64,000 nucleotides of DNA from Shewanella subflava. GTDB taxonomy: Bacteria > Pseudomonadota > Gammaproteobacteria > Enterobacterales > Shewanellaceae. A model generated the notes under the pieces. The model made no database searches and was not told the DNA's origin. It saw only the letters and a list, made by a program, of their open reading frames with translations. Shown here in pieces: positions 26,460-35,866 of the stretch. How positions within the stretch are numbered: the first letter of the stretch is position 1; each line of letters starts with the position of its first letter. The stretch covers positions 28,895 to 92,894 of the forward strand of contig NZ_JAPDMX010000020.1 of the NCBI RefSeq assembly GCF_025971955.1. Reading direction: 5' to 3'. A program made the translations under genes and the position numbers.

Positions 26460-28382
26460 ATGATCAGTATTAGCCAAGCCCAATTAATTCGAGGCAGTAA
26501 AACCCTGCTCGACGAAACTTCTGTGACTATTTACCCAGGTCACAAGGTCGGTTTAGTCGGCGCAAATGGCACAGGTAAGTCTTCCTTATTAGCCTTGATT
26601 TTAGGACGTCTGCATTTAGATAAAGGGGAGTTTTCTTTACCCGCAAACTGGCAAATATCATCGGTCGCTCAAGAAACCCCCGCACTTGATGTCTCAGCAT
26701 TAGAATACGTGCTAGATGGTGATACCGAGTTTAGACAACTAGAAGCTGAACTGCTCAAAGCGCAGGATGAAAATGATGGTAATGCTATTGCCTTAATTCA
26801 TGGAAAGATTGATGCCATTGGTGGGTATGCTATTCGCGCCCGAGCTGGCGCATTGCTAGCAGGTTTGGGCTTTAGTGATGCAGAACAAAGCAACCCAGTG
26901 AAAAGCTTTTCTGGTGGCTGGCGTATGCGGTTAAACCTTGCCCAGGCACTATTATGTCGCTCCGATTTACTGTTACTCGATGAACCAACTAACCACTTAG
27001 ACCTAGACACCATGTATTGGTTAGAGGGTTGGATTAAATCTTATCAAGGCACCTTAATCCTCATTTCCCATGATAGGGATTTTATTGATGCCATTGTCGA
27101 TGAGATTATTCATGTCGAAAACCACAAGCTCAACTTTTATAAGGGTGGCTACAGCGCCTTTGAACACATACGAGCGGAACGCTTATCCCAACAGCAAGTC
27201 GCATTTGAACGCCAACAAAAAGAACGCGCACATATGCAATCTTTTGTGGATCGTTTTCGTTATAAAGCCAGCAAAGCTAAACAAGCACAAAGCCGTTTAA
27301 AAGCGTTAGAGCGCATGACAGAGCTATTGCCATCGCAAGCAGATAACCCTTTTCAAATGGCCTTTCGTGAGCCAGAAGCCTTACCTAACCCACTGGTAAC
27401 GATGGAGCAAGTGTCTGTAGGTTATGGTGAAAAAACCATTCTAAGTAAAGTGCAACTCAACTTAGTCCCCGGCGCGCGCATTGGTTTACTGGGCCGAAAT
27501 GGCGCAGGTAAGTCGACATTAATTAAATTACTGTCGGGTCAATTACAGGCGTTATCGGGCAAATATGAGCCCAATCCTGGTTTAAATATTGGCTACTTTG
27601 CCCAACATCAAATTGAGTTTTTACAACTTGATGATACCCCATTACAGCACCTTGCTCGCCTAGCACCCAATGCTAGAGAGCAAGAGTTACGCAACTTTTT
27701 AGGTGGATTTGGTTTTAATGGGGATATGGCTTTATCGGCCGTAAGACCTTTTTCGGGTGGCGAAAAAGCTCGTTTAGTACTGGCTTTATTAGTTTGGCAA
27801 CGTCCTAATCTATTGCTACTGGATGAGCCGACCAACCACCTTGATTTAGAAATGCGCCATGCGCTAACGATGGCCCTGCAAACATTTGAAGGCGCAATGG
27901 TTATTGTATCGCATGACCGCCATTTATTGCGTTTAAGTTGTAGTGACTACTATCTTGTGGATCAAGGTGAAGTGAAACCTTTTGATGGCGATTTAGATGA
28001 TTACCATCAATGGCTACTCGATGCAGCCAAAGCCGCTCAAGCCAGTAACAAGTCCGACAATGTAAAAAGCGATACCGCGCAAGTTGACAAAAAACAGCAA
28101 AAGCGCATCGAGGCTGAATTACGTCAAAAAGTGTCACCGCTTCGAAAACAGCAAGTGAAATTAGAAACTGAGCAGCAGAAGATTACCGACCGTTTAGCTG
28201 AACTGGAAATCATCCTCGCCGATGGCAGTCTTTATGAAGCAGAAAACAAAGCAAAAATGACCCAGGTACTGAATGAGCGAACCCAGCTGACTCAAGCAAT
28301 GGATGAAAGCGAAATGAATTGGTTAGACATCCAAGAGCAAATCGAAGCCATAGAGCTGAGTGTGAATCATAACGCTGGGTAA
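26460..28382 (+). CDS. yheS: ABC-F family ATPase YheS
   Basis: A soluble ABC-F protein with two ATPase cassettes in 640 residues and no membrane domain; the family acts on ribosomes. Cassette 1 has Walker A GANGTGKSS near 36 and signature SFSGGWRMRLNLAQALL with Walker B LLLLDEPTNHLD. Cassette 2 has GRNGAGKST near 346 and FSGGEKARLVLALL, LLLLDEPTNHLD. Between them is the P-site tRNA-interaction linker (about 235-310), and the C-terminus (540-635) is a charged coiled coil. The start at 26460 (MISISQAQLIRG) matches the family N-terminus; in-frame extension to 26406 is unsupported. Confidence 0.94.
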   Translation: MISISQAQLIRGSKTLLDETSVTIYPGHKVGLVGANGTGKSSLLALILGRLHLDKGEFSLPANWQISSVAQETPALDVSALEYVLDGDTEFRQLEAELLKAQDENDGNAIALIHGKIDAIGGYAIRARAGALLAGLGFSDAEQSNPVKSFSGGWRMRLNLAQALLCRSDLLLLDEPTNHLDLDTMYWLEGWIKSYQGTLILISHDRDFIDAIVDEIIHVENHKLNFYKGGYSAFEHIRAERLSQQQVAFERQQKERAHMQSFVDRFRYKASKAKQAQSRLKALERMTELLPSQADNPFQMAFREPEALPNPLVTMEQVSVGYGEKTILSKVQLNLVPGARIGLLGRNGAGKSTLIKLLSGQLQALSGKYEPNPGLNIGYFAQHQIEFLQLDDTPLQHLARLAPNAREQELRNFLGGFGFNGDMALSAVRPFSGGEKARLVLALLVWQRPNLLLLDEPTNHLDLEMRHALTMALQTFEGAMVIVSHDRHLLRLSCSDYYLVDQGEVKPFDGDLDDYHQWLLDAAKAAQASNKSDNVKSDTAQVDKKQQKRIEAELRQKVSPLRKQQVKLETEQQKITDRLAELEIILADGSLYEAENKAKMTQVLNERTQLTQAMDESEMNWLDIQEQIEAIELSVNHNAG

Positions 28383-28465
28383 TATTTCAGAGCGATCAGT
28401 TAGTTGGAGTCAAAAGGGATGATAAGCAATAACACTGCTTCGCTAGCATACATTAAGGAACAATA

Positions 28466-28930
28466 ATGGGATCGACTAACACTACATTTTCAATGCAACT
28501 ATGGCAACAATGTGAGCAACAATACCAAGTAGACCCCAAAGCCTATATCGCGTTGCAAGATGATTATCAGGTCAACGTTAATTTATTGTTGTTAGCGCAA
28601 AGGTTAGATCAACAAGGTTACTTACTTAATCTTCCTCATTGGCAGCAATTAACGGCGGTGATTGAGCAATGGGAAACCAAGGTGTTAACTCCATACCGTC
28701 AATTACGCCGCATAGCCAAAGCCCATTTAGCGGCTAGCGAATACCAAAAAATGTTGGATGTAGAATTGATAATGGAGCGTAAATCGCAAAAAATCTTGCT
28801 GCAACAGGTTAATCTTGTTCAAGGTGAGCCAATGTTAGCGAATAACAGCGCCACCAATAATACCGACCATTATTTAAGCTTATTCGGGCTGAATAGCACC
28901 CACTTACCGCAATCTATTGCGCAGCGTTAA
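28466..28930 (+). CDS. TIGR02444/DUF2390 family protein
   Basis: The 154-residue soluble protein has the TIGR02444 pattern near its N-terminus: aromatic and Gln-rich WQQCEQQYQ, then a NVNLLLLAQRLDQQG segment and PYRQLRRIAK. No enzyme motif is visible. The family is common in Shewanella and Vibrio, usually next to the yheS-type ABC-F gene, and no function is known. The start follows AAGGAACAATA. It converges with the GMC oxidoreductase, whose stop is 10 bp beyond its own. Confidence 0.82.
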   Translation: MGSTNTTFSMQLWQQCEQQYQVDPKAYIALQDDYQVNVNLLLLAQRLDQQGYLLNLPHWQQLTAVIEQWETKVLTPYRQLRRIAKAHLAASEYQKMLDVELIMERKSQKILLQQVNLVQGEPMLANNSATNNTDHYLSLFGLNSTHLPQSIAQR

Positions 28931-28939
28931 TGTCACTCG

Positions 28940-30532
28940 CTATGTCGCTGTTGACGTTAATCGCTGGGCTAATAAGGTGGCATTTCTAGCCACTAATCCA
29001 TAAATAGATAACTGCGGATTTGCGCCTAAACTAGTTTGAAACATTGACCCATCAAACACAGATAAATTATCAAAATAATGTGATTGACCAAAGCTATCCA
29101 CCATAGCCTTAGTGGTATCCTCGCCCATTGGACAGCCTCCCATAACATGGGCTGAAGCGACAATGGTTTTCAGTAAACGTAAATCCATTGACCCTATCAC
29201 TTCTTGTGCCTGCTTCCATGAAGTTAAAAATGATAGCCCATCATTCATCGGCAATACCTTTTTAGCCCCTGCAGCAAACTGTAGCTCAGCCATCGATAAA
29301 AAGGCTTGTCTTGCTCCAGCCCAAAAGCCCTCGGTTAAGGGATAATCCAGTGCAAAACCATGCTCAGCTAAGCGAACCTGTCCACCAGGACATTGATCAT
29401 TAAAGCCGTCTCGAATCAGGGCTATCACCACCTGCAATTTATTAAAGTTGGCCATTAACTGTGCATGGCTTTGTCCAAAGCCAATCGTTTTAGAGGCAAT
29501 TAGCACCGGATGAATTGGCGCGACTTCTAGCTTGTAGCCTAAATCACCTGTCGCGCCGTCATGCCAAACAAACTGGTCAGAGTAAATAGATTGCGGCGCA
29601 CCGCTATGGCCATTGATCTGCTCATCGAACATCGCACCTGATAATAATGAAGGGTGCAAAAAGGTTTTACCCAATAGCTTATGTGGGTCTGGCACCTTTG
29701 AACGCATTAAAATGGTTGGCGTATGAATTGCTCCAGCGCTTAAAATATAATGTTTGGCACTAAAAGTGAGCTCCACACCGCTAGGCTTTAAGCCTTCAGT
29801 TAAAGCATGTGCCGTTATACCTTTTACTTGATCGCCTTGATGATCTAGCGTGGTGACTTTAGCGCGTGAAATTAACGTTGCGCCCTTGTTCAATGCCGCA
29901 GGAATGGTGGTGACTAACATTGATTGCTTAGCGTTTACCGGGCACCCCATACCGCAGTAACCTGTGTTCCAACATCCGCTGACATTACGCTTAATAACCG
30001 TATGCTCCCAGCCTAGTTTTTCACAACCTTCACGTAACACGCCATTATTTCGGTTTGGATCATACTGCCACTCTTTGATATTCAGCCGTTGTTCCATTTT
30101 TTCAAACCATGGCAACATGTCTTCGGCAGACGTGTTAATCACCGCGCGCTCTGCTGCCCAAAAATCGAGGGTTGGCTTGGGTGTTCTAATCGATGTGGTC
30201 CAATTGATGGTGGTCGAGCCACCAACAGCGCGACCTTGAAAGATGCCAATGCCTTTGTCGGCGGTTTTCATCGCTGCGGCTTGTTGATATAAATTGGGAT
30301 AAGCGTGGCGCTCTTCCATATCAAAATCTTTAGATGATTTGAGTGCGCCCCCTTCAATCATAATGACCGTTAGCCCTGCGTCAGTTAAGATCTCGGCCGC
30401 GGTTCCGCCACCGGCTCCCGTCCCAACAATAATGACATCAGCCTCAAAATGACGGTTTTGCTGCAAAGTACTGGCATCGATATGCTGCCAGCCTGATGCT
30501 AAACCTGTAGTAATAGGATCGATAATAGCCAA
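28940..30532 (-). CDS. GMC-family FAD oxidoreductase
   Basis: The 530-residue flavoenzyme has the dinucleotide-binding loop VGTGAGGG at 36-43, the GMC signature IFQGRAVGGSTTINWT near 100, and the C-terminal GMC segment with HVMGGCPMG (active-site His region) and SLGANPQLSIYGL near 505. Such enzymes oxidise alcohols or sugars. The Cys-rich stretch GCWNTGYCGMGCPVNAK near 185-201 is typical of the subgroup that includes gluconate 2-dehydrogenase-like and long-chain alcohol oxidases. There is no export signal of its own. The Tat-signal protein 36 bp upstream is the likely partner, and would carry it to the periplasm. The substrate cannot be told. Confidence 0.88.
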   Translation of the reverse strand: MAIIDPITTGLASGWQHIDASTLQQNRHFEADVIIVGTGAGGGTAAEILTDAGLTVIMIEGGALKSSKDFDMEERHAYPNLYQQAAAMKTADKGIGIFQGRAVGGSTTINWTTSIRTPKPTLDFWAAERAVINTSAEDMLPWFEKMEQRLNIKEWQYDPNRNNGVLREGCEKLGWEHTVIKRNVSGCWNTGYCGMGCPVNAKQSMLVTTIPAALNKGATLISRAKVTTLDHQGDQVKGITAHALTEGLKPSGVELTFSAKHYILSAGAIHTPTILMRSKVPDPHKLLGKTFLHPSLLSGAMFDEQINGHSGAPQSIYSDQFVWHDGATGDLGYKLEVAPIHPVLIASKTIGFGQSHAQLMANFNKLQVVIALIRDGFNDQCPGGQVRLAEHGFALDYPLTEGFWAGARQAFLSMAELQFAAGAKKVLPMNDGLSFLTSWKQAQEVIGSMDLRLLKTIVASAHVMGGCPMGEDTTKAMVDSFGQSHYFDNLSVFDGSMFQTSLGANPQLSIYGLVARNATLLAQRLTSTAT

Positions 30533-30568
30533 TTGAAGAAACTCCTTTAACTGAACAAATTGCGGTGG

Positions 30569-31075
30569 TTAGGCATTAAGCAAAAAAGTCGGTTTTGCGT
30601 AACCTAATTTTCCCCAATGGGCTGGGCTAGAATAATAGCTGGCTAGAATTAGCTCTCTTAAGCCTAGGTATGCTGTCTGAACCATATCTAAATAATGAAA
30701 ACGCCACTCCTCAAGCATATCCACTAATTCAATGGGCGAGCGCAACACTAAATGTGTCATGCTTCCGGTGAGAAATAATAAACCAAGTCGGCTTTCAAGT
30801 AAGGTAAGCAACTCTTTAAGTTCTGCTTGTTGTTCCTCTGGCAAAACTGATATTGAAGCTTGTATGGAGTCCAATGTGGTATCTATGGCTATCTTTCTTT
30901 GGCTTGCTATATCAGGTAAAGCACCGTCTAAGAAAGCGGGGATCAGCACACTGAATAACACACGATAATTCACATCCTCACCCACTTGAATTGAATCAGA
31001 TGAATACCAATTAACCCCTAACGCAAGCGCAGCAGTTCCCGCAAAAGCACTGGTCAAAAAAGTACGACGTTTCAT
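30569..31075 (-). CDS. Tat-signal protein, probable gluconate 2-dehydrogenase subunit 3-like partner
   Basis: The 168-residue protein begins with a twin-arginine signal (MKRRTFLTSAFAGTAALALG). The mature part is helical. Its C-terminal part (YLGLRELILASYYS, then GKLGY) resembles the end of gluconate 2-dehydrogenase subunit 3 proteins, small Tat-exported partners of GMC flavoproteins. I infer that it escorts the folded GMC oxidoreductase encoded 36 bp downstream through the Tat system. No cytochrome c subunit is encoded next to it, so the electron acceptor is unknown. The pair lies between the TIGR02444 gene and yheT, an insertion relative to E. coli order. Confidence 0.75.
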   Translation of the reverse strand: MKRRTFLTSAFAGTAALALGVNWYSSDSIQVGEDVNYRVLFSVLIPAFLDGALPDIASQRKIAIDTTLDSIQASISVLPEEQQAELKELLTLLESRLGLLFLTGSMTHLVLRSPIELVDMLEEWRFHYLDMVQTAYLGLRELILASYYSSPAHWGKLGYAKPTFLLNA

Positions 31076-31179
31076 GCGTTCACCCCTATTCTTTTGTTGA
31101 GATTTTTATCTGTGTTAAAGTGGAATGAATAGTATTTAAACACACGTTTAAACTTTCACAAACACTCATAGAATAACCC

Positions 31180-32181
31180 ATGCCGATAAAACGCTTTTTT
31201 ACACCACCTTGGTGGGCCGCTAACCCGCATATACAAACTATTTTGCCGTTTTTGTTCAAAGTGGACAAACCAGAGGTTTTTCGCCAAAGGCAAGAGCTTG
31301 ATGACGGCGATTTTATCGATTTAGACTGGTCTGGCACTGCGCAAAATGGTGAACCCATTTTGGTGATTAGCCACGGACTAGAAGGGGGCACAGAGTCGCA
31401 TTACGCCCGTAGAATGTTAGTTGCAGCTAAGCGAGAAAAATTATGTGCTGTTGTACATCATCACCGTAGCTGCTCAGGTGAACTCAATCGCCTAGCGCGA
31501 AGTTATCACAGTGGTGATTTCAACGATCTGGCATTCACTCTGCAACAGCTCAAAACCTATTATCCTGACTCACCATTATTTGCTGTCGGCTATAGCCTTG
31601 GCGGCAATGTATTAGCCAAATATCAGGGCACCACCCAAGATGAGAGCTTACTCGATCGTGCCGTGGTGATATCGGCACCGTTAACTCTGAGTGCCTGCGC
31701 TAAAAAACTCGAAAAAGGATTTTCTAAAATCTACCAAACTCATTTAATTACACGTTTACAAACAAAGATCAGTGCAAAACTCGACAATAATGATTTAGCC
31801 GCGCAAATGCCGCTCAGTAAAGCAGAATTAAAACAGCTAAAAACCTTTTATCAATTCGACGACAAAGTGACAGCACCTTTGCATGGATTTAGTGGCGTTG
31901 AAGATTATTACTCACGTTCAAGTGCACTAGGATTATTAAAACATATCAGCAAACCAACCTTGATCATTCATGCCAAGGATGATCCCTTTATGACCGAGGC
32001 CGTTATCCCAACTCAAGATGAATTATCTCAGAGCATTCGTTATGAACTGCATGATAATGGGGGCCATGTTGGATTTATTGATGGCGGTTGGCCGTGGAAA
32101 CCAAGCTATTATCTTGAAAAACGAGTCCTCACTTTCTTACTTGCTAAGCAGCCTGAAACCCTACAAGGTGATAACCCATGA
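31180..32181 (+). CDS. yheT: YheT family alpha/beta hydrolase
   Basis: The 333-residue protein is an alpha/beta hydrolase of the YheT group. The nucleophile elbow is GYSLGGN near residues 145-151 (Ser nucleophile), with the Asp in HAKDDPFM near 268 and His in NGGHVGF near 292. The N-terminus PPWWAANPHIQTILP is typical of the family. The substrate is unknown, likely an ester or lipid-like compound. It overlaps yheU by four bases (ATGA), so the two are translated together as in E. coli. Confidence 0.93.
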   Translation: MPIKRFFTPPWWAANPHIQTILPFLFKVDKPEVFRQRQELDDGDFIDLDWSGTAQNGEPILVISHGLEGGTESHYARRMLVAAKREKLCAVVHHHRSCSGELNRLARSYHSGDFNDLAFTLQQLKTYYPDSPLFAVGYSLGGNVLAKYQGTTQDESLLDRAVVISAPLTLSACAKKLEKGFSKIYQTHLITRLQTKISAKLDNNDLAAQMPLSKAELKQLKTFYQFDDKVTAPLHGFSGVEDYYSRSSALGLLKHISKPTLIIHAKDDPFMTEAVIPTQDELSQSIRYELHDNGGHVGFIDGGWPWKPSYYLEKRVLTFLLAKQPETLQGDNP

Positions 32182-32420
32182 TCATTCCCTACGAGTCCCT
32201 GCAACAATTAGATGCTGAAACGCTAAACAATTTAATTAAAGAATACTTATTAACGCAGGTGGAAGATGGCGGCTTCAGTGAATTTAATTCTCAACAACTG
32301 TCCACCATGATTAAACAAAGTCAACAGGCCTTAAAAACAGGCGAACTGGTTGTTGAATACAGTGAAGATGATGAATCAATTGCCATTAGACACAGACAAA
32401 ACATCGTGAATTCAAAATAA
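32178..32420 (+). CDS. yheU: YheU family protein (UPF0270)
   Basis: The 80-residue acidic protein matches YheU: MIIPYESLQQLDAETLNNLI at the start and QVEDGGFSEF near 34. It has no catalytic motif or membrane helix. The reading frame starts inside the last codons of yheT. Function is unknown despite strong conservation next to yheT and prkB. Confidence 0.92.
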   Translation: MIIPYESLQQLDAETLNNLIKEYLLTQVEDGGFSEFNSQQLSTMIKQSQQALKTGELVVEYSEDDESIAIRHRQNIVNSK

Positions 32421-32543
32421 TAACTCGGCCTAATATTGACCAAAAGGTCTTAACTACCGTATAAATGTTAGTCCAACGAATACATCGCATTAACAATATG
32501 CCATGTAAAACATGTATATCATTATGATTTCTAGGCAGGAACA

Positions 32544-33428
32544 ATGTCAGCTAAACACCCTATTATTGCTGTAACGGGCTCATCTGGCGCCGGAACAACA
32601 ACAACGACAATGGCTTTTACGCATATTTTTCGCCAATTGGGGATTAACGCAGCCTTTGTTGAAGGGGACAGTTTTCATAATTTTACCCGTGCGGAAATGG
32701 AAGTGTTAATTCGCAAGTCTCAAGCTGAAAATCGTAATATTAGTTATTTTGGTCCTGAGGCGAATAACTTCATTAAACTTGAAGAATGTTTTACCAGCTA
32801 CAGTGAAACCGGCACAGGTAAAACCCGCAGTTATCTGCATACGTTTGATGAAGCTGTGCCCTTTAATCAAATGCCAGGGACTTTTACCCAATGGCGCGAT
32901 TTACCACCTAACACGGATATGTTGTATTACGAAGGTTTACACGGTGGCGTGGTCACCGATGATGCTGACGTCGCAAAACATGTTGATCTGCTGATTGGTA
33001 TGGTACCGATTGTTAACTTAGAATGGATTCAAAAAATTATTCGTGACACCAATGATCGTGGCCATAGCCGAGAAAAGGTCATGGGATCAATCGTGCGCAG
33101 TATGGATGATTATATTAACCATATGACGCCGCAATTTTCACGAACGCATATTAATTTTCAACGAGTCCCTACGGTAGATACATCTAACCCTTTTAGCGCC
33201 AAAGACATCCCAAGTTTAGATGAAAGTTTTGTGGTTATTCGTTTTCGTGGCATGAACAATGTCGATTTTCCATACTATTTAAGCATGATCCAGGGTTCAT
33301 TTATGTCTAGGGTAAACACGTTAGTGGTTCCTGGAGGCAAAATGTCTTTAGCGATGGAGTTGATCCTCACGCCATTGATTAAAAACTTAATGGATAAACG
33401 AATTGAGCTTGAAAAACTGGATGACTAA
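32544..33428 (+). CDS. prkB: PrkB, phosphoribulokinase-like P-loop kinase
   Basis: The 294-residue protein has a P-loop at GSSGAGTTTT near residues 12-21, a kinase core with EGDSFHNFTR, and YYEGLHGG near 133. It belongs to the phosphoribulokinase family, but the organism shows no sign here of a Calvin cycle, and the role of PrkB outside autotrophs is not established. It sits after yheT-yheU exactly as in E. coli. AGGAAC before the ATG is a good ribosome site. Confidence 0.92.
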   Translation: MSAKHPIIAVTGSSGAGTTTTTMAFTHIFRQLGINAAFVEGDSFHNFTRAEMEVLIRKSQAENRNISYFGPEANNFIKLEECFTSYSETGTGKTRSYLHTFDEAVPFNQMPGTFTQWRDLPPNTDMLYYEGLHGGVVTDDADVAKHVDLLIGMVPIVNLEWIQKIIRDTNDRGHSREKVMGSIVRSMDDYINHMTPQFSRTHINFQRVPTVDTSNPFSAKDIPSLDESFVVIRFRGMNNVDFPYYLSMIQGSFMSRVNTLVVPGGKMSLAMELILTPLIKNLMDKRIELEKLDD

Positions 33429-33670
33429 GCCGCTTCACAACATGGCTGGTTCACAATCGTTAAGCTATGTTAGATAACATTTTTTGCTGTAAAACGATTA
33501 ATGAAGACTTAAGTTTGCATTAAGCTAATTATATTATTCTACTGCTATCGGGACTTCAGGCGAAAGAACGATAGCTGATATGCTCATGTGTTAATTCCCC
33601 CATATTTATCTGTTAGCACATTGAGCATGTTGGCGTTTACTTAACTATCCCTATGCCTTTTCAATTCCAA

Positions 33671-34450
33671 TTAATCAAGAAGCGGGATCACCTCACGATA
33701 GGCTTGATTATTCTCGTACTGTTGTAATCGCTGTAAAAACTCATCGCTTTTAGCCACTTCAGGGTAAAGTTTTAAGGCATCAATCGCTTTTTTCTGAATT
33801 GTCACCGCTTGGGTAAAATCGCCAAGCTCGGCATAACCTGCAGCTAAATTATCTAATATTGTCGGATCGTCTTGATTTGCCTCAAGCAGTTTAAGCGACA
33901 AACTCACCGCTTTCGAACCGTCACGATATTCAGATTCAGGACAAGTGGCTAAAATCCATGCCACATTACCTAAAGAAACCGCATCACCAGCGGTACCAAA
34001 TTGGATTAACGCTTTACCACAATTGCGCTCTATCCCATCTCCGCCAGCAGCATAAATAAAGCCCAAACGAAAATTTGCCCACTTATCACCCTGCTCGCTC
34101 ATGGCTAAATACCATTTCTCGGCTTTTAACAGATTACGTGGCACTAACTTACCTTCAAAGGTTAAATCAGCTATGGTTTGCTGAGCTTTTAAATGTTGCT
34201 GATGAGCGGCCTGTTCAACCCACATAAATCCTTCAGGAATATTAGACTCGACAAACCGTCCCGACAAGTACATTAGCCCTAGTAAAAATTGCGCATCTGC
34301 ATCACCTTGAAGCGCCTTTAATTGAATATGAACGACTCGAGATTGAGTTTGTGAGGCCATAGTTTGCGGCAGTGAAAATGCTTGTACATCAGGTAAAATA
34401 ACCCCATACAATACGGCACAACTTAATCCTATTTGAAATAACTTTTTCAC
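33671..34450 (-). CDS. Secreted Sel1/TPR-type repeat protein
   Basis: The 259-residue protein is read from a GTG at 34450, which has GAGG six bases upstream and gives a clean signal peptide (KKLFQIGLSCAVLYGVILPDVQA). A longer reading to 34531 would bury this signal behind 27 residues. The mature protein has Sel1-like repeats (ADAQFLLGLMYLSGRFVESN; WANFRLGFIYAAGG near 140) and then TPR-like helices (TILDNLAAGYAELGDFTQAV near 208). Such repeats mediate protein contacts; no catalytic motif is seen. It lies between prkB and crp, where E. coli has yhfA, and is divergent from crp. Confidence 0.8.
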   Translation of the reverse strand: MKKLFQIGLSCAVLYGVILPDVQAFSLPQTMASQTQSRVVHIQLKALQGDADAQFLLGLMYLSGRFVESNIPEGFMWVEQAAHQQHLKAQQTIADLTFEGKLVPRNLLKAEKWYLAMSEQGDKWANFRLGFIYAAGGDGIERNCGKALIQFGTAGDAVSLGNVAWILATCPESEYRDGSKAVSLSLKLLEANQDDPTILDNLAAGYAELGDFTQAVTIQKKAIDALKLYPEVAKSDEFLQRLQQYENNQAYREVIPLLD

Positions 34451-34797
34451 ATAAACCTCGATAACGACAGCAACAACATACCCAACATAAACCATCTGAG
34501 ACTTGCAATACAATAAACTATCATAGAACATTCACCATCCATTAATGCTAATTGATATCAATAATAAAAATCTCTATCAAGTAAATGCGAAGGGGAAATT
34601 ATTGTGATTTTGACCAGACTATGACATTTTAATTGACCCAACGCTCAAATATGAGCAAATAAATCTAAATTTGAGCCAGTTAATATAAAATACCGTGTTA
34701 CTAAATTCGATCTCCATCAAAGTTTTACCTTATTAAACAGCGTAAAATGCTTAATTAGAGATTACTTACTTACTTTTAATCAATCGAGGAATATACA
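34451..34797. promoter_or_regulatory. Intergenic region between the Sel1 gene and crp, with inverted repeat
   Basis: This 347-bp AT-rich divergent region must hold the crp promoter. An inverted repeat GCTCAAAT (34643-34650) and ATTTGAGC (34669-34676) is visible, with a further TGAGC at 34652. One CRP half-site, TTGTGATTTT near 34602, has no convincing second half. I cannot fix a promoter with confidence. Confidence 0.4.
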
Positions 34798-35433
34798 ATG
34801 GCTCTGATTGGTAAGCCAAAACCTGATCCAACATTGGAATGGTTTCTGTCACACTGTCACATTCATAAATACCCAGCAAAAAGCACCTTAATTCATGCTG
34901 GTGAAGATTCTGATACATTATATTATATCGTTAAAGGTTCCGTTGCCGTATTGATTAAAGATGAAGAAGGTAAAGAAATGATCCTGTCTTACCTTAATCA
35001 AGGTGACTTTATCGGCGAGCTAGGTCTGTTTGAAGAACAAGCTGAACGTACCGCTTGGGTTCGTGCCAAACAAGCCTGTGAAATTGCTGAAATCTCCTAC
35101 AAAAAGTTTAAGCAACTCATTCAGGTAAATCCTGAAATTCTGATGAAACTATCCGCTCAAATGGCTTACCGCTTACAAAGCACCAGCCAAAAAGTGGGGG
35201 ATTTAGCTTTCTTAGATGTTGCAGGCCGTATCGCGCAGACATTGTTACACCTTGCTAAAGAGCCTGATGCAATGACTCACCCTGACGGAATGCAAATCAA
35301 AATTACTCGCCAAGAGATTGGCCAGATTGTGGGTTGCTCACGTGAAACAGTAGGCCGTATCTTAAAGATGCTTGAAGAGCAGAATTTAATTCAAGCGCAC
35401 GGTAAAACAATCGTGGTTTACGGTACGCGTTAA
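34798..35433 (+). CDS. crp: cAMP receptor protein CRP
   Basis: CRP is the global cAMP-responsive regulator; in Shewanella it also governs anaerobic respiration genes. The 211-residue protein is close to E. coli CRP throughout. The cAMP-binding beta-roll has [19 protein letters not shown] (about 71-89) with the Glu and Arg that bind cAMP. The dimerisation helix is near 110-137, and the recognition helix is [16 protein letters not shown] near 180-195. GAGGAATATACA precedes the ATG. A terminator at 35468 ends it as a single-gene unit. Confidence 0.98.
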   Translation: MALIGKPKPDPTLEWFLSHCHIHKYPAKSTLIHAGEDSDTLYYIVKGSVAVLIKDEEGKEMILSYLNQGDFIGELGLFEEQAERTAWVRAKQACEIAEISYKKFKQLIQVNPEILMKLSAQMAYRLQSTSQKVGDLAFLDVAGRIAQTLLHLAKEPDAMTHPDGMQIKITRQEIGQIVGCSRETVGRILKMLEEQNLIQAHGKTIVVYGTR

Positions 35434-35467
35434 GTTAAGCTTCAGCTTGATTTAAGCCAAGATTATT

Positions 35468-35502
35468 AAAGTGGTGACAGTTTATCTGAACACCACTTTT
35501 TT
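35468..35502 (+). terminator. Rho-independent terminator of crp
   Basis: AAAGTGGTG (35468-35476) pairs with CACCACTTT (35491-35499), then Ts to 35502. This hairpin rules out the in-frame GTG at 35471 as the start of the next gene. Confidence 0.85.
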
Positions 35503-35518
35503 ATGTCTTGGAGTGAGT

Positions 35519-35866
35519 ATGTCCTTGTTTATCACTATAGGCTTATTTAGTCTTAGCACATTAAACACCCACTTAGTTGATCCCCAACAACTATTCGAAG
35601 TGGATCATGACCATGTGCAACAACTGGTCAGCCAAGGCCATATTCGTTCGCTAGATGAAAGCCTAAATTGGTTAGCACAATATTGTGATGTACAGCTAAT
35701 TGATGCACAACTATTCCAACACAATAATACTTGGCGATATGATCTACAATTACAATTAAAACAAGGCCACACCGTTAATCTGCAATTTGACGCAAAAAGT
35801 GGTACTCTCAATTCGTTAACTCAATTACCTAGTGAATGCACACAACATGAAACTGCTACTCGTTGA
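35519..35866 (+). CDS. Small PepSY-domain-like protein linked to two-component system
   Basis: The 115-residue protein starts at ATG 35519 after TTGGAG. It has an N-terminal hydrophobic segment (SLFITIGLFSLSTLN), a signal or membrane anchor, and then a PepSY-like fold. Features are HVQQLVSQGHIRSLDESL, WRYDLQLQL and the ending strand pattern HTVNLQFDAKSGTLNSL, the usual PepSY final motif. PepSY proteins in front of PhoP/PhoQ-type systems are often periplasmic modulators of the sensor. It overlaps the response regulator gene by 20 bp, so the three genes form one unit. Confidence 0.8.
   Translation: MSLFITIGLFSLSTLNTHLVDPQQLFEVDHDHVQQLVSQGHIRSLDESLNWLAQYCDVQLIDAQLFQHNNTWRYDLQLQLKQGHTVNLQFDAKSGTLNSLTQLPSECTQHETATR

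Noticed and set aside
34598..34625. CRP binding site in the crp promoter
   Set aside because: Only one half (TTGTGA) fits; the second half differs at most positions, so autoregulation cannot be claimed from this.
35471..35518. Earlier GTG start for the PepSY gene
   Set aside because: It lies inside the stem of the crp terminator; ATG 35519 has TTGGAG and begins the hydrophobic segment.
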